Source: Oscillospiraceae bacterium
GTDB lineage: Bacteria > Bacillota > Clostridia > Oscillospirales > Acutalibacteraceae
Direction: 5' to 3'
Assembly: GCA_022779945.1 (NCBI GenBank)
Contig: JALEYA010000062.1
Location: 1 to 32,403, forward strand
DNA: 32,403 nucleotides
The stretch's first letter is position 1. The number at the start of each line of letters is the position of its first letter. The position numbers and the translations under genes were made by a program. The notes under the pieces are model-generated. The model did no database searches and was not told the DNA's origin. It was given only the letters and a program-made list of their open reading frames with translations. This document shows, piece after piece, positions 7,442 to 16,122 of the stretch.

Positions 7442-7485
7442 AGGTAAAACATTTACCTTAAAAGTACCACGGCAGGAAAATGCCG
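7442..7485. promoter_or_regulatory. Two small palindromes in the fucO leader
   Basis: AGGTAAA-aca-TTTACCT (7442-7458) is a perfect 7-bp inverted repeat that could be an operator. CGGCA-ggaaaa-TGCCG (7470-7485) is a small hairpin ending 11 nt before the AGGAGG ribosome site. No convincing -35/-10 pair was found upstream. The AGGTAAA palindrome does not match the Rex consensus (TTGTTAA-N4-TTAACAA) that I know. Confidence 0.45.
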
Positions 7486-7512
7486 GAAGTTAAAATCAGG
7501 AGGTAAATACCC

Positions 7513-8661
7513 ATGGCAAACAGATTTGTATTGAATGAAACAGGATATCACGGCAAAGGTGCCATCAATGAAATTGCAACCGAAATCAAGGCAAGAGGCT
7601 TCAAAAAGGCTTTTGTCTGCTCCGACCCCGATCTTATCAAATTCGGCGTAACCAATAAGGTTACCGACGTTCTTGACAACGCTTCGATCGATTATGAAAT
7701 TTACAGCCAGATCAAGCCCAACCCGACCATTGAAAATGTTCAGACCGGTGTTGCCGCATTCAAGGCTTCGGGTGCTGACTGCCTTGTTGCCATCGGTGGC
7801 GGTTCCTCCATGGATACCGCAAAAGCAATCGGTATTATCATCGCCAATCCCGAATTTGCCGATGTCCGCTCCCTTGAGGGCGTAGCACCGACCAAGAATA
7901 AGTGTGTGCCGATCATCGCCGTTCCGACTACCGCAGGTACAGCCGCTGAGGTTACGATCAACTATGTTATCACCGACACTGAAAAGAACCGCAAAATGGT
8001 TTGTGTTGATGTTCATGACATTCCCGTTGTTGCCGTTGTTGACCCGGATATGATGTCCTCAATGCCGAAGGGACTCACCGCCGCAACCGGCATGGACGCG
8101 CTTACTCACGCAATCGAAGGCTATATCACAAAAGGCGCGTGGGAAATGAGCGATATGTTCCATCTCAAGGCGATCGAACTGATTTCCAAGCACCTTCGCG
8201 GTGCCGTTGAAAACACCGCAGAGGGCAGAGAGGGTATGGCTCTCGGTCAGTATATTGCCGGCATGGGCTTCTCAAACGTCGGTCTCGGCATCGTTCACTC
8301 CATGGCTCATCCTTTGGGAGCTGTTTATGACACACCACACGGTGTTGCCAACGCGATCATTCTTCCGACTGTTATGGAATACAACGCACCGGCAACCGGC
8401 GAGAAGTATCGGGATATTGCAAAGGCCATGGGTGTTGACGGCGTTGACACCATGAGCCTTGATGAAGCAAGAAAGGCTGCCATCGATGCCGTTAAGAAGC
8501 TTTCCGAAGATGTCGGCATTCCTGCCGATCTCAAGGATATTGTAAAGCCCGAGGATGTTGACTTCCTTGCGCAGTCCGCTTACGACGACGCTTGCCGTCC
8601 GGGCAATCCGAGAGACACCAGTGTTGCAGAAATCAAAGAGCTTTATCTCTCCCTTATGTAA
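7513..8661 (+). CDS. fucO: Lactaldehyde reductase (iron-containing alcohol dehydrogenase, FucO type)
   Basis: NADH-dependent reduction of lactaldehyde to 1,2-propanediol, the redox-balancing step of anaerobic fucose or rhamnose breakdown. The 382-aa length and start MANRFVLNETGYHGKGA match FucO closely, and long blocks such as IPTTAGTAAEVTINYVITD-like sequence and DALTHAIEGYITKGAW are shared. The NAD site is AIGGGSSMDTAKAIG. Iron ligands are D and H of GMDALTH, H of SMAHPLG and H of TPHGVANA. AGGAGG precedes the ATG by 8-9 nt. No other fucose or rhamnose genes are in the window, so the in vivo substrate could be another aldehyde. A shared terminator follows. Confidence 0.9.
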   Translation: MANRFVLNETGYHGKGAINEIATEIKARGFKKAFVCSDPDLIKFGVTNKVTDVLDNASIDYEIYSQIKPNPTIENVQTGVAAFKASGADCLVAIGGGSSMDTAKAIGIIIANPEFADVRSLEGVAPTKNKCVPIIAVPTTAGTAAEVTINYVITDTEKNRKMVCVDVHDIPVVAVVDPDMMSSMPKGLTAATGMDALTHAIEGYITKGAWEMSDMFHLKAIELISKHLRGAVENTAEGREGMALGQYIAGMGFSNVGLGIVHSMAHPLGAVYDTPHGVANAIILPTVMEYNAPATGEKYRDIAKAMGVDGVDTMSLDEARKAAIDAVKKLSEDVGIPADLKDIVKPEDVDFLAQSAYDDACRPGNPRDTSVAEIKELYLSLM

Positions 8662-8679
8662 GAAGCTTGAATACAGTAA

Positions 8680-8712
8680 AAAGCCTGTCGGTTCAGTTCC
8701 GGCAGGCTTTGA
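8680..8712. terminator. Bidirectional terminator between fucO and fprA
   Basis: Stem AAAGCCTGTCGG (8680-8691) pairs with CCGGCAGGCTTT (8699-8710), with one wobble and a 7-nt loop. It lies between the convergent stops of fucO and fprA, with T-rich sequence on the plus side (GATATTATTT) and A/T flanks on the other. Confidence 0.8.
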
Positions 8713-8726
8713 TATTATTTGTTTGT

Positions 8727-9887
8727 TTATGCAAACTGCTTGGCAATTTCCGAAAGCTGTTTTTCGTTCTCTTCGCTGAGTTTGACCTTTACGGAAACGG
8801 TCGGCTCGATGATCGTGATGTTCTTCATCGTTTCCAGAAGTCCCTTCATTGTGCGGATTGCGCTCGGTGCCCACGAGGTGTTTTCGATCAGAGCAACGGT
8901 TCTGTTCTGGTAATTCTTCGCTTTCAGATGGTGAAGGAAGTCTTCCATCTTCGGCATGACGCCGGCATCGTAAGAGGAAGCGGCGAGCACGATTTTGCCG
9001 TACTTGAAAGCATCCTCAACACATTCGGCAATGTCGTCTCTCGAAAGATCGGCGATTGCGACCTTCGGGCAGCCCTCGGCAAGAAGCATTTCGCGGAGCT
9101 TTTCGGCAACTGTTCTTGTATGACCGTGAAGCGTCGCATAGGCGATGAATACACCCTCGGCTTCGGGTTTGTAGCTGCTCCAGGTATCATAAAGTCCGAT
9201 GTAGTAGCCGAGATTCTCTTTCAGGATCGGACCGTGAAGCGGACAGATCGTCCTGATGTCAAGACCGGCGGCTTTTTTCAAAAGAGCCTGAACCTGTGTG
9301 CCGTATTTTCCGACAATGTTGAAGTAATAGCGTCTTGCTTCGCACGCCCAGTCCTCGTCCGCGTCAAGTGCACCGAATTTTCCGAAAGCGTCGGCGGCGA
9401 AAAGCACCTTTTCGCTGTCCTCATAAGAGAGGATAACCTCCGGCCAGTGCACCATCGGAGCCGTAACGAAATGAAGCGTGTGAGTGCCTAAGCAAAGTGT
9501 GTCACCTTCGCCGACGGTGATTGCTCTTTCGCTGATATCCGTATCAAGGAAGTTTTGTACCATCGACTTTGCCTTGGCGGACAGAACAACCTTCGCTTCG
9601 GGATAAAGACTGACAAGTGCTTCCAATGAACCGGAATGATCCGGCTCGAGATGCTGAACGACGATATAGTCAAGCGCTCTTCCGTCCAGTTCTTTTTTGA
9701 TGTTTTCCAGGTATTTTTCCTGAATCAGTTCGTCAACCGTGTCCATAACGGCTGTCTTTTCGTCAAGAATCAGGTAGGAATTATACGCCATGCCTTCGGG
9801 CAGGATATACTGCCCCTCGAAAAGGTCAAGCGATCTGTCACTTGCACCGACATATTTTATGCTTTCCGAAATAAACGTATCTTCCAT
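8727..9887 (-). CDS. fprA: A-type flavoprotein FprA (flavodiiron O2/NO reductase)
   Basis: Cytoplasmic flavodiiron protein reducing O2 to water or NO to N2O with electrons from a rubredoxin-type partner. The 386-aa protein has an N-terminal metallo-beta-lactamase-like domain with diiron ligands HLEPDH (near residues 79-84), H of APMVHWPEV, D of FAADAFG and H of CPLHGPI, and a C-terminal flavodoxin domain from about residue 255 (IAYATLHGHTRTVAEKL). It is the second gene of a minus-strand pair with the Hrb-like gene 53 bp upstream, matching the hrb-fprA arrangement described in Moorella. Confidence 0.93.
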   Translation of the reverse strand: MEDTFISESIKYVGASDRSLDLFEGQYILPEGMAYNSYLILDEKTAVMDTVDELIQEKYLENIKKELDGRALDYIVVQHLEPDHSGSLEALVSLYPEAKVVLSAKAKSMVQNFLDTDISERAITVGEGDTLCLGTHTLHFVTAPMVHWPEVILSYEDSEKVLFAADAFGKFGALDADEDWACEARRYYFNIVGKYGTQVQALLKKAAGLDIRTICPLHGPILKENLGYYIGLYDTWSSYKPEAEGVFIAYATLHGHTRTVAEKLREMLLAEGCPKVAIADLSRDDIAECVEDAFKYGKIVLAASSYDAGVMPKMEDFLHHLKAKNYQNRTVALIENTSWAPSAIRTMKGLLETMKNITIIEPTVSVKVKLSEENEKQLSEIAKQFA

Positions 9888-9940
9888 TTTGTCACCCTGC
9901 GGTATAAAAACGATACCGCCCTTTCTGTCATAGTTATATT

Positions 9941-10546
9941 TTATACGATTTTTTCAAAGTCCGTAGCGGGATGCTTGCAAAGAGGACAGATGTAGTCCTC
10001 GGGAAGCTCGTCGCCCTCGTATACATAGCCGCAGATTTTACAGCGGTAGCCTTTTTTGACTTCCTTTTTCGGCTTCGGCTTGATGTTCTTATGGTAATAG
10101 TCGTAGCTTAATGACGGAGCGTCGGAAAGCACCTCGGACTGTGTGACTTTCGCGATAAAAATCGTATGCGTACCGTAATCGTGCTGTTCGATGACTTCGC
10201 CCGAGAAGAACGCATTCGTACAGCTCGGTATGTATATTATTCCGTTTTCGCTTCTTGTTACGCTTTGTGACGGGAAAAACTTTTCCGTGTCCCGTCCGCT
10301 CTGGAAGCCGAAATGCTCGAAAACGCCGAACGGTGTTTCGGTTGTCAGTACGCTGACGTTGAATTTTTTCGTTTTGTCGATCATATCACGGGTGAAGTTC
10401 GCTTTGTTGACCGTGATGCTGATCAGGTCGGGATTGCTTGTTACCTGTGCTAACGTATTGATGATACAGCCGTTGTCCTTTTCACCGTCTTTTGCGGTAA
10501 GAACATAAAGACCGTATGTTATGTTGAACATCGGGTTAGCTGCCAT
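9941..10546 (-). CDS. hrb: Flavin reductase-rubredoxin fusion (high-molecular-weight rubredoxin, Hrb)
   Basis: Likely NADH:FprA oxidoreductase. The 201-aa protein has an FMN-binding flavin-reductase split-barrel domain (residues 1 to about 155; NPMFNITYGLYVLTAKDGEKDNGCIINTLAQVTSNP) and a C-terminal rubredoxin domain with CKICGYVYEGDE and CPLCKHPATDFEKI supplying the four iron cysteines. This architecture and its position directly upstream of fprA match Moorella thermoacetica Hrb. An AGGAGG site precedes the ATG, and a near-consensus sigma-A promoter lies upstream. The operon would protect this anaerobe from O2 and NO. Confidence 0.9.
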   Translation of the reverse strand: MAANPMFNITYGLYVLTAKDGEKDNGCIINTLAQVTSNPDLISITVNKANFTRDMIDKTKKFNVSVLTTETPFGVFEHFGFQSGRDTEKFFPSQSVTRSENGIIYIPSCTNAFFSGEVIEQHDYGTHTIFIAKVTQSEVLSDAPSLSYDYYHKNIKPKPKKEVKKGYRCKICGYVYEGDELPEDYICPLCKHPATDFEKIV

Positions 10547-10582
10547 AAAAATTCCTCCTTTATATAATTGGCTTGCTTATAA

Positions 10583-10611
10583 ATTATAGCCTATTTTTTT
10601 ATCTGAGTCAA
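10583..10611 (-). promoter_or_regulatory. Sigma-A-type promoter of hrb-fprA
   Basis: On the minus strand TTGACT (-35, 10606-10611) and TATAAT (-10, 10583-10588) are separated by exactly 17 bp. The -10 ends 37 nt before the hrb ATG. Confidence 0.8.
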
Positions 10612-10755
10612 TCAGTAGGTTTGTTTTAAAGGATCCTTCAAAATAAAATTTTGTCGAAAAAGGTGCTTTTTGCTGTTTAAGCCTTAATTTTGCCCAAACA
10701 GCGACAGCTGTAAATATACACTATTAACAAAAATTAAAATTTTTTGAATTTTTGA

Positions 10756-10784
10756 TTGACAATTTGAAGTAAATAAGATAAACT
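10756..10784 (+). promoter_or_regulatory. Sigma-A-type promoter of the two-small-peptide unit
   Basis: TTGACA (10756-10761), a 17-bp spacer, then TAAACT (10779-10784). Very A+T-rich sequence lies upstream, resembling an UP element. The transcript would have a leader of about 60 nt before the first small ORF. The rest of the 307-bp divergent region between hrb and this unit holds no gene. Confidence 0.7.
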
Positions 10785-10853
10785 TATATCATCTTAGAGT
10801 ATGAAGTACTCTCAAACGTTGTAATTTAAGTTTAACGAAAGGAGTTTAACACG

Positions 10854-11006
10854 ATGAAATTCGGTACTATCGAAGAACTTTGGTATGAATGGCTTCATTT
10901 CCTTGACAGAGTTATGGGCTGGCTCAACTATGTAATCGGCAACGCAGAAGATCCATACAGCTATGATGGTTTCTGGGAGAATGTCTTTGGTCAGCCTCAA
11001 AAATAA
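10854..11006 (+). CDS. Small protein 1 of a two-peptide unit (50 aa), unknown function
   Basis: Too short for the ORF track. AAAGGAG lies 9 nt before the ATG. The 50-aa product begins MKFGTIEELWYEWLHFLDRV and ends ENVFGQPQK; it is rich in aromatic residues (five Trp) and acidic residues and could form an amphipathic helix from about residue 5 to 30. No signal peptide or double-glycine leader is visible. The start, ribosome site, promoter and shared terminator make a real gene likely. It is followed after 24 bp by a second gene of similar size. I do not recognise the family. Confidence 0.7.
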   Translation: MKFGTIEELWYEWLHFLDRVMGWLNYVIGNAEDPYSYDGFWENVFGQPQK

Positions 11007-11030
11007 GTGTTTTGAAAGGAGAAACTCAAT

Positions 11031-11192
11031 ATGCTTTACGGTTCACCTGATTTTGATGTTGCAATGAAGTTTTATGAGCTCTGGAGAGGTATTGCTACTG
11101 CTTTCTTCCAGTTCATTAAACATGTTTGCATTCTTTTCGGCGTTGATGTTGAGGAAGGCAAAACTCCTTCCGAAACAACAAATGCTCAGTGA
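11031..11192 (+). CDS. Small protein 2 of a two-peptide unit (53 aa), unknown function
   Basis: Absent from the ORF track because of its length. AAAGGAG lies 9 nt before the ATG, exactly as in the preceding gene. The product begins MLYGSPDFDVAMKFYELWRG; a hydrophobic/aromatic helix (about residues 12-37, IATAFFQFIKHVCILFGV) is followed by a polar tail ending TTNAQ. The pattern of a short N-terminus, an ELW motif and an aromatic helix resembles small protein 1 and suggests the two are distant paralogues or partners. A strong terminator follows 18 bp after the stop. Membrane association or a two-peptide bacteriocin-like role is speculation; no immunity or export gene is adjacent. Confidence 0.7.
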   Translation: MLYGSPDFDVAMKFYELWRGIATAFFQFIKHVCILFGVDVEEGKTPSETTNAQ

Positions 11193-11210
11193 TGTTTTGA
11201 TTCTCAACTG

Positions 11211-11240
11211 CCCTGTGCTGACGGCACAGGGTCATTTTTT
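11211..11240 (+). terminator. Rho-independent terminator after the two-peptide unit
   Basis: Perfect 8-bp stem CCCTGTGC (11211-11218) / GCACAGGG (11224-11231) with a 5-nt loop, followed by TCATTTTTT. It isolates the small-peptide unit from mfd. Confidence 0.9.
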
Positions 11241-11280
11241 GTTGCATGAAATCTTATTTATCTAAAAAGGCGGTGAAACT

Positions 11281-14200
11281 GTGTCAGGCTTTTCGAATAT
11301 ACTCGGTCAGATGAGCGAATACCGCTCCGCTCTCAGCTTTATTCAAAATAGACATCTTCCCTTCGGTATAATCGGACTTTCAAATGTTCATAAGGCGCAC
11401 TTTATCTCTTCCTTTTGTCAGGACGCCGACCGAAAGGCGCTTATCATCTGCCGTGACGAAGCGAGCGCAACCAAATTATGCGAGGACTTGAACGTTTTTT
11501 CTTCGGACGCACTCGTTTATCCGGCAAGAGATTTTAATTTCCGTTCCGATGACGCCTGCTCAAGAGAATATGAACAGCAGCGGATCGGAATTCTCGGAAG
11601 AATTCTTGACGGAAACTATCAATATATCCTTTGCAGTCCTCTTGCCGCCTGTCAGCTGACCATTCCGCCCGAGGAGCTGAAAAAACGTTCGCTTACCTTA
11701 AAAGAGGGTGCAGAAATCAAGATAGACGATGTGGTATCGTCTCTGCTTCTTGCCGGGTACAGCCGCTGTGAGCAGGTCGAGGGGCAGGGTCAGTTCTCCG
11801 TAAGAGGCGGTATTGTCGATTTCTTTCCGCCGCATCTGAATGAGCCTGTACGGGCAGAATTCTGGGGGGACGAGATTGATTCTCTGACTTCGTTTGACAT
11901 TGAAAGCCAGAGACGAACGGACCGACTCTCTGAAATTAAGATCACACCGGCAACCGAAGTGCTTTTTGAAGATGATGAAGCGCTTCTCGGTGTATTAAAA
12001 GACTTCGTTAAAACAGTCAAAGGTAAGGGCAGTGTCAAAGCCAGGGCAAGTATCAACGCTGACATTGAAAAGCTGGAAGCGCAGGTGCATCTTCCGTGCA
12101 TCGACCGTTATCTTCCGCTTGCCTATGAAGAGAAAGCAAGCCTTTTTGATTATCTGAAAGATGATTTGCTTTTTGTGGAAGAAACCGCAGACGTCAAACA
12201 GCAATTTTTATCCTCACTCAAGCTTTTGAACGAGGACATGAAAATGATGTTCGAGGAGGGAACGCTGACAAAAGGTCTTGACTGTTACACATTGACATCG
12301 GCCGAATTTTTCGGTAAATATGAATCACAGGGTGCGATTTTCATTGACAACCTTGCAAGAGGAAGCTTTGATGTTCCCGTGAAAGAGCTTGTCACGGTCA
12401 ATGCACAGCAAAGCTCCGGCTGGGACGGAACGCTGTCGTTTCTTGAAGATGACCTTCGGACGGCAATGCGATCGGGTTACACCTGCGTTGTGATGGCGGG
12501 AACAGAAAAGAACGCCAAGGAGCTTGCCTATGATCTTGAGACCGAGGACTTCAAGGCGCATTACTTCCCTGTTTGTCCGGCGGAATTTCCGAAGAATACG
12601 GTCAGCGTGCTTTCGGGTACGCTCGGCGGAAGAATTGAATATAACGCCATTAAATTTATGCTGATTTCCCTTCGGAAAGCATCTTCCGGCGAAAACAGAA
12701 AGACAACACAGAAAAAGTTCAAAAAGGGAAAGGCGGTTGCAAGCCTTGACGAGCTGGCGAGAGGCGACTACGTTGTTCATGCGCTTTACGGAATCGGTAT
12801 TTTCGACGGCATCAAAACCATGACCGTCGAGGGCAAGGTCAAGGACTTTATCAAGGTCAACTTCCGGGGCACGGACGTGCTGTATATTCCTGTCACTCAG
12901 CTTGATATGATTTCGAAATACATCTCGCCGAGAGACACCGATAAGCCCGTCAAGCTGAATAAGCTCGGGACGGACGAATGGCGAAAAACCAAGTCCCGGG
13001 TCAAAAAGGCGGTTGCCGACATGGCGGCACAGCTGACTGAGATTTACGCAAAGCGCCTGAACACGCCCGGGTATGCTTTTTCACCCGACACGGATATGCA
13101 AAACGATTTTGAACGCCGCTTCACCTTTGATGAAACGGACGACCAGCTGGCTTCCGTGAACGAAATCAAGGGAGATATGGAGCGAAACTGCCCGATGGAT
13201 CGGCTTCTTTGCGGCGATGTCGGCTTCGGCAAAACCGAGGTGGCGCTTCGTGCGGCGTTTAAATGTGTCGCCGACGGAAAACAATGCGCGATTCTGGTTC
13301 CGACGACGATTTTGGCTTTTCAGCATTATCAGACCATCAAAAAGCGGTTTGACGGCTTCCCGATTGAGATCGAAATGATGTCACGATTCCGCACCGTCAC
13401 CGAACGGAATAAAATCAAGAAAGCACTGAAACGCGGCAGTATCGACATCGTTGTCGGTACGCACAGCATTATTGCATCAAGTGTCGAGTTTAAGGATCTC
13501 GGGCTTCTGATCGTTGACGAGGAACAGCGCTTCGGCGTGGCGCAAAAGGAAAAACTCAAGGAGCGTTTTCCGCTTGTTGACGTGCTCACCCTTTCGGCAA
13601 CGCCCATTCCGAGAACGCTTAACATGGCGATGACGGGCATCCGGGATATGTCGGTGCTTGAAATTCCGCCGCAGGACAGGCACCCGGTACAGACCTACGT
13701 TCTGCCGTTTGATATGCAGGTGCTGTCTCAGGCGATGGAACGGGAAATCCGCCGCGGCGGTCAGGTTTATTTTCTACACAACCGCGTTGACGACATCGAA
13801 CGCACCGCGGCAAAAATCCGTGACGCTCTCCCTGAGGCAAAGATCGGGATCGGTCACGGCAAGATGAGCGAGGAACAACTCAGTGAGGTCTGGCGACAGC
13901 TTCTTGAGGGCGAAATTGACGTTCTCGTCTGCACGACGATCATCGAAACGGGTGTCGACGTGCCGAATGCCAACACGCTCATTATCGAGGACGCTGACAA
14001 GCTGGGTCTTGCCCAGCTTCATCAGATCCGTGGACGCGTCGGAAGAAGCGCAAGAAGAGCGTTCGCTTATTTCACCTACGACAACCGCAAACAGCTTACC
14101 GAAATCGCACAACGGCGGCTTTCGGCGATCCGTGAATTTACGCAGTTCGGCTCCGGTTTTCAGATTGCGATGCGTGACCTTGAAATCCGCGGCGCCGGCA

Positions 14201-14778
14201 ACATCTTAGGTGCGCAGCAGCACGGGCACATGGAGGCCGTCGGCTACGATATGTATCTGGAGCTTTTGTCCGAAGCCATCAACGAAGAAAAGGGCGAAGC
14301 CGATACACAGAAGACGTCAGGCGAAAAGGAATGCCTGATCGACCTTGCGATCGACGCGCATATTCCCGAAGCCTACATTGACTCGGTTAAGAACCGTTTG
14401 GGTATGTACAAGCGAATCGCTTCGATCCGGAACGAAGAAGATGCGATGGATGTGCTCGACGAATTTATCGACCGTTTCGGCGAACCGCCCGAAAGCGTCA
14501 AGGGCCTGATCGATGTTGCGCTGATACGGAACAAGGCGAGTGCTGTCGGCATTTATGAAATCGTCCAGAAGGGCGGAATGATCCTTGTTTTCATCAACGA
14601 CATCAAACCCGGACATATTGCTCTTTTAGGTAAGTTCCTGCGGGGCAGAGTCATGATCAGTGCTGTGTCAAACAAGCAGTATATTTCGGTAAAGCTTCTC
14701 AAGCACACGGCAACAGACACGATAAAAGACGTTATTAAGGTACTTTCGATGTATGAAGAAAAGGAGGAGACACCATGA
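11281..14778 (+). CDS. mfd: Transcription-repair coupling factor Mfd
   Basis: Removes RNA polymerase stalled at lesions and recruits UvrA. The 1165-aa protein has an N-terminal UvrB-like module (about residues 1-340), a CarD-like RNAP-interaction domain (DELARGDYVVHALYGIGIFDG, near 490), RecG-like translocase motifs with Walker A GDVGFGKTE (near 645) and DEEQRFGV (near 745), helicase motifs ETGVDVPNANT and QIRGRVGRS, and the C-terminal D7 region. The start is GTG preceded by AAGGCGG; no in-frame ATG gives the family's N-terminus. The stop overlaps the next gene's ATG. A ribosome-proximal promoter was not found between the terminator at 11240 and the start. Confidence 0.97.
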   Translation: MSGFSNILGQMSEYRSALSFIQNRHLPFGIIGLSNVHKAHFISSFCQDADRKALIICRDEASATKLCEDLNVFSSDALVYPARDFNFRSDDACSREYEQQRIGILGRILDGNYQYILCSPLAACQLTIPPEELKKRSLTLKEGAEIKIDDVVSSLLLAGYSRCEQVEGQGQFSVRGGIVDFFPPHLNEPVRAEFWGDEIDSLTSFDIESQRRTDRLSEIKITPATEVLFEDDEALLGVLKDFVKTVKGKGSVKARASINADIEKLEAQVHLPCIDRYLPLAYEEKASLFDYLKDDLLFVEETADVKQQFLSSLKLLNEDMKMMFEEGTLTKGLDCYTLTSAEFFGKYESQGAIFIDNLARGSFDVPVKELVTVNAQQSSGWDGTLSFLEDDLRTAMRSGYTCVVMAGTEKNAKELAYDLETEDFKAHYFPVCPAEFPKNTVSVLSGTLGGRIEYNAIKFMLISLRKASSGENRKTTQKKFKKGKAVASLDELARGDYVVHALYGIGIFDGIKTMTVEGKVKDFIKVNFRGTDVLYIPVTQLDMISKYISPRDTDKPVKLNKLGTDEWRKTKSRVKKAVADMAAQLTEIYAKRLNTPGYAFSPDTDMQNDFERRFTFDETDDQLASVNEIKGDMERNCPMDRLLCGDVGFGKTEVALRAAFKCVADGKQCAILVPTTILAFQHYQTIKKRFDGFPIEIEMMSRFRTVTERNKIKKALKRGSIDIVVGTHSIIASSVEFKDLGLLIVDEEQRFGVAQKEKLKERFPLVDVLTLSATPIPRTLNMAMTGIRDMSVLEIPPQDRHPVQTYVLPFDMQVLSQAMEREIRRGGQVYFLHNRVDDIERTAAKIRDALPEAKIGIGHGKMSEEQLSEVWRQLLEGEIDVLVCTTIIETGVDVPNANTLIIEDADKLGLAQLHQIRGRVGRSARRAFAYFTYDNRKQLTEIAQRRLSAIREFTQFGSGFQIAMRDLEIRGAGNILGAQQHGHMEAVGYDMYLELLSEAINEEKGEADTQKTSGEKECLIDLAIDAHIPEAYIDSVKNRLGMYKRIASIRNEEDAMDVLDEFIDRFGEPPESVKGLIDVALIRNKASAVGIYEIVQKGGMILVFINDIKPGHIALLGKFLRGRVMISAVSNKQYISVKLLKHTATDTIKDVIKVLSMYEEKEETP

Positions 14779-15536
14779 TCTTCTATTTTTCGGGAACCGG
14801 TAACACAAAATACCTTGCCGAAAGAATCGGTGAAAAACTCGGCGAACCGATCATAAGCATAGCAGACGCACTCAAAAGCGATAAAACCGACTTTACCGCC
14901 GAAAAAGGCAAAAGCATCGGTTTTGTGATTCCGGTCTATTTTTCGGGCGTACCGAAATGCGTCCGGGAGTTTATCGGAAAAATGAATCTTTCATTTGGCG
15001 GCGACAACTATATTTTTACCGCTCTTTCCTGCGGAGGCAATACGGCAAACGCCGGAAAGATGCTTCATAAGCTGCTCATCGAAAAAGGAGTGACGGTAAA
15101 CGCTTCGTATTCTGCGGTGATGGTGGATAACTACATTCCGATGTATAACATTCAGACGCAACAGGAAGCGGACAAGATGCTTCTTGAGATCAACCCGAAA
15201 ATCGAGCTTCTTGCGGACAAAATCGCCCGGAAAAAAGACGGCGACTTTGACGATAACAAGGGCGCCAAAATTATGACAGCCGTGATGTATCCGTTTTATA
15301 GGATTTTCAGTAAGACCAAAAGGTTTTACGTCACGGACAAATGTATTTCCTGCGGCAAGTGTGAAAGCGGCTGTGTTGACAGAGCAATTGAAATGAAGAA
15401 CGGCAAGCCTGTCTGGGTAAAAAGCGAGTGTACGCAGTGTCTGCGGTGTATCAATGCCTGCCCGACAAGGGCGATACAGTTCGGGAAGGCGACCGAAAAG
15501 CGTAATCGGTTTATCAATCCGAATACCGATCTATAA
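14775..15536 (+). CDS. EFR1-type flavodoxin/ferredoxin protein
   Basis: Predicted cytoplasmic electron-transfer protein of 253 aa. The N-terminus carries a flavodoxin-like FMN loop (FYFSGTGNTKYLAERI), and the C-terminus two [4Fe-4S] motifs, CISCGKCESGCVDRA and CTQCLRCINACPTRA, near residues 191-230. It matches the EFR1-family ferredoxin architecture, whose electron partners are not defined. The ATG overlaps the mfd stop (ATGA), so it is translationally coupled to mfd, although a functional link to repair is not obvious. Confidence 0.88.
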   Translation: MIFYFSGTGNTKYLAERIGEKLGEPIISIADALKSDKTDFTAEKGKSIGFVIPVYFSGVPKCVREFIGKMNLSFGGDNYIFTALSCGGNTANAGKMLHKLLIEKGVTVNASYSAVMVDNYIPMYNIQTQQEADKMLLEINPKIELLADKIARKKDGDFDDNKGAKIMTAVMYPFYRIFSKTKRFYVTDKCISCGKCESGCVDRAIEMKNGKPVWVKSECTQCLRCINACPTRAIQFGKATEKRNRFINPNTDL

Positions 15537-15544
15537 ACAGAAAA

Positions 15545-15587
15545 CAACACTGCGGGGCTGTCTGACGAAGACAGCCCCGCAGTGTTG
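15545..15587 (-). terminator. Long perfect hairpin, terminator of the hydrolase remnant and possibly of mfd-EFR1
   Basis: A 19-bp perfect stem (15545-15563 / 15569-15587, CAACACTGCGGGG... / ...CCCCGCAGTGTTG) with a 5-nt loop lies between the convergent EFR1 gene and the hydrolase remnant. Read on the minus strand it is followed by T-rich GTTTTCTGTTTATA, so termination is most likely in that direction. The plus side lacks a T-tract. Confidence 0.7.
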
Positions 15588-15590
15588 AAA

Positions 15591-16121
15591 CTATCTGATG
15601 AAAATACTGAAAAGACGCTTAAAAAACGCAATGATCTTGTTGATGAAGGATTTCAGACCGGATCTGCCGTTGCTGTCGTCAGCCTTTATATTTGTCTGCT
15701 GCGAAAGCCATGAGATGACACCCTCTTCCGGATTCTCAAAGCTGATTGTTTTGCCGTTTCCGTCAACGGTGGTTGCGTATTGATAAGGCGTAACATGATC
15801 GTTCATATGCATATCATAGGTGACGGTTTCCCATGTGTAGTGCTCCTGCTGGTAACTTCCCTGCTTTTCGCCGTTGGCAAGCACAACCTGAGAAAGACTC
15901 GTCAGTCTGACGCCGTCTTTGCGGTGGGACGATTTTTTGATCGCGTTGAAAACAGGCTTGATGGAACTTGTCTTAGCACCTGCCCAGAAATCGATATCGC
16001 AGTTTATCATCCACACGGAAGTGTCACAGAGCTTTGAAACCTCTGCCGCTGTCGGAGGTGTGATGGCGGAACAAGGGATACCGGCGGCAAAGAAATCAGG
16101 ATAAGCAAGAAGCATACTCTA
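15591..16121 (-). pseudogene. C-terminal remnant of a secreted alpha/beta-hydrolase (esterase/PHB-depolymerase-like)
   Basis: The ORF (174 aa from 16115) begins inside a conserved block: MLLAYPDFFAAGIPCSAITPP is the segment normally found just after the nucleophile elbow of this esterase group. The N-terminal half, with signal peptide and oxyanion region, is missing. Immediately upstream in the same frame is a TAG (16119-16121) preceded by GGADMT, whose spacing to MLLAYP fits the family pattern GG-x-MT-x-x-LL, so a nonsense mutation plus loss of the 5' part is likely. The C-terminus ends in a basic, hydrophobic tail (FINKIIAFFKRLFSIFIR). No promoter or ribosome site fits the first ATG. A shorter expressed protein cannot be excluded. 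Confidence 0.65.
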
Positions 16122-16122
16122 C

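Noticed and set aside
5916-7512. tRNA, rRNA, tmRNA, SRP or RNase P gene
   Set aside because: I looked for signature sequences of these RNAs and found none; the structured core does not match any of them by eye.
8592-9491. 299-aa plus-strand ORF
   Set aside because: It is the antisense of fprA and the end of fucO; composition is a mirror of those genes and no domain is evident.
10854-11192. Class II bacteriocin precursors with double-glycine leader
   Set aside because: Neither peptide has a GG leader, and no transporter or immunity gene is nearby; only a general small-protein call is supported.
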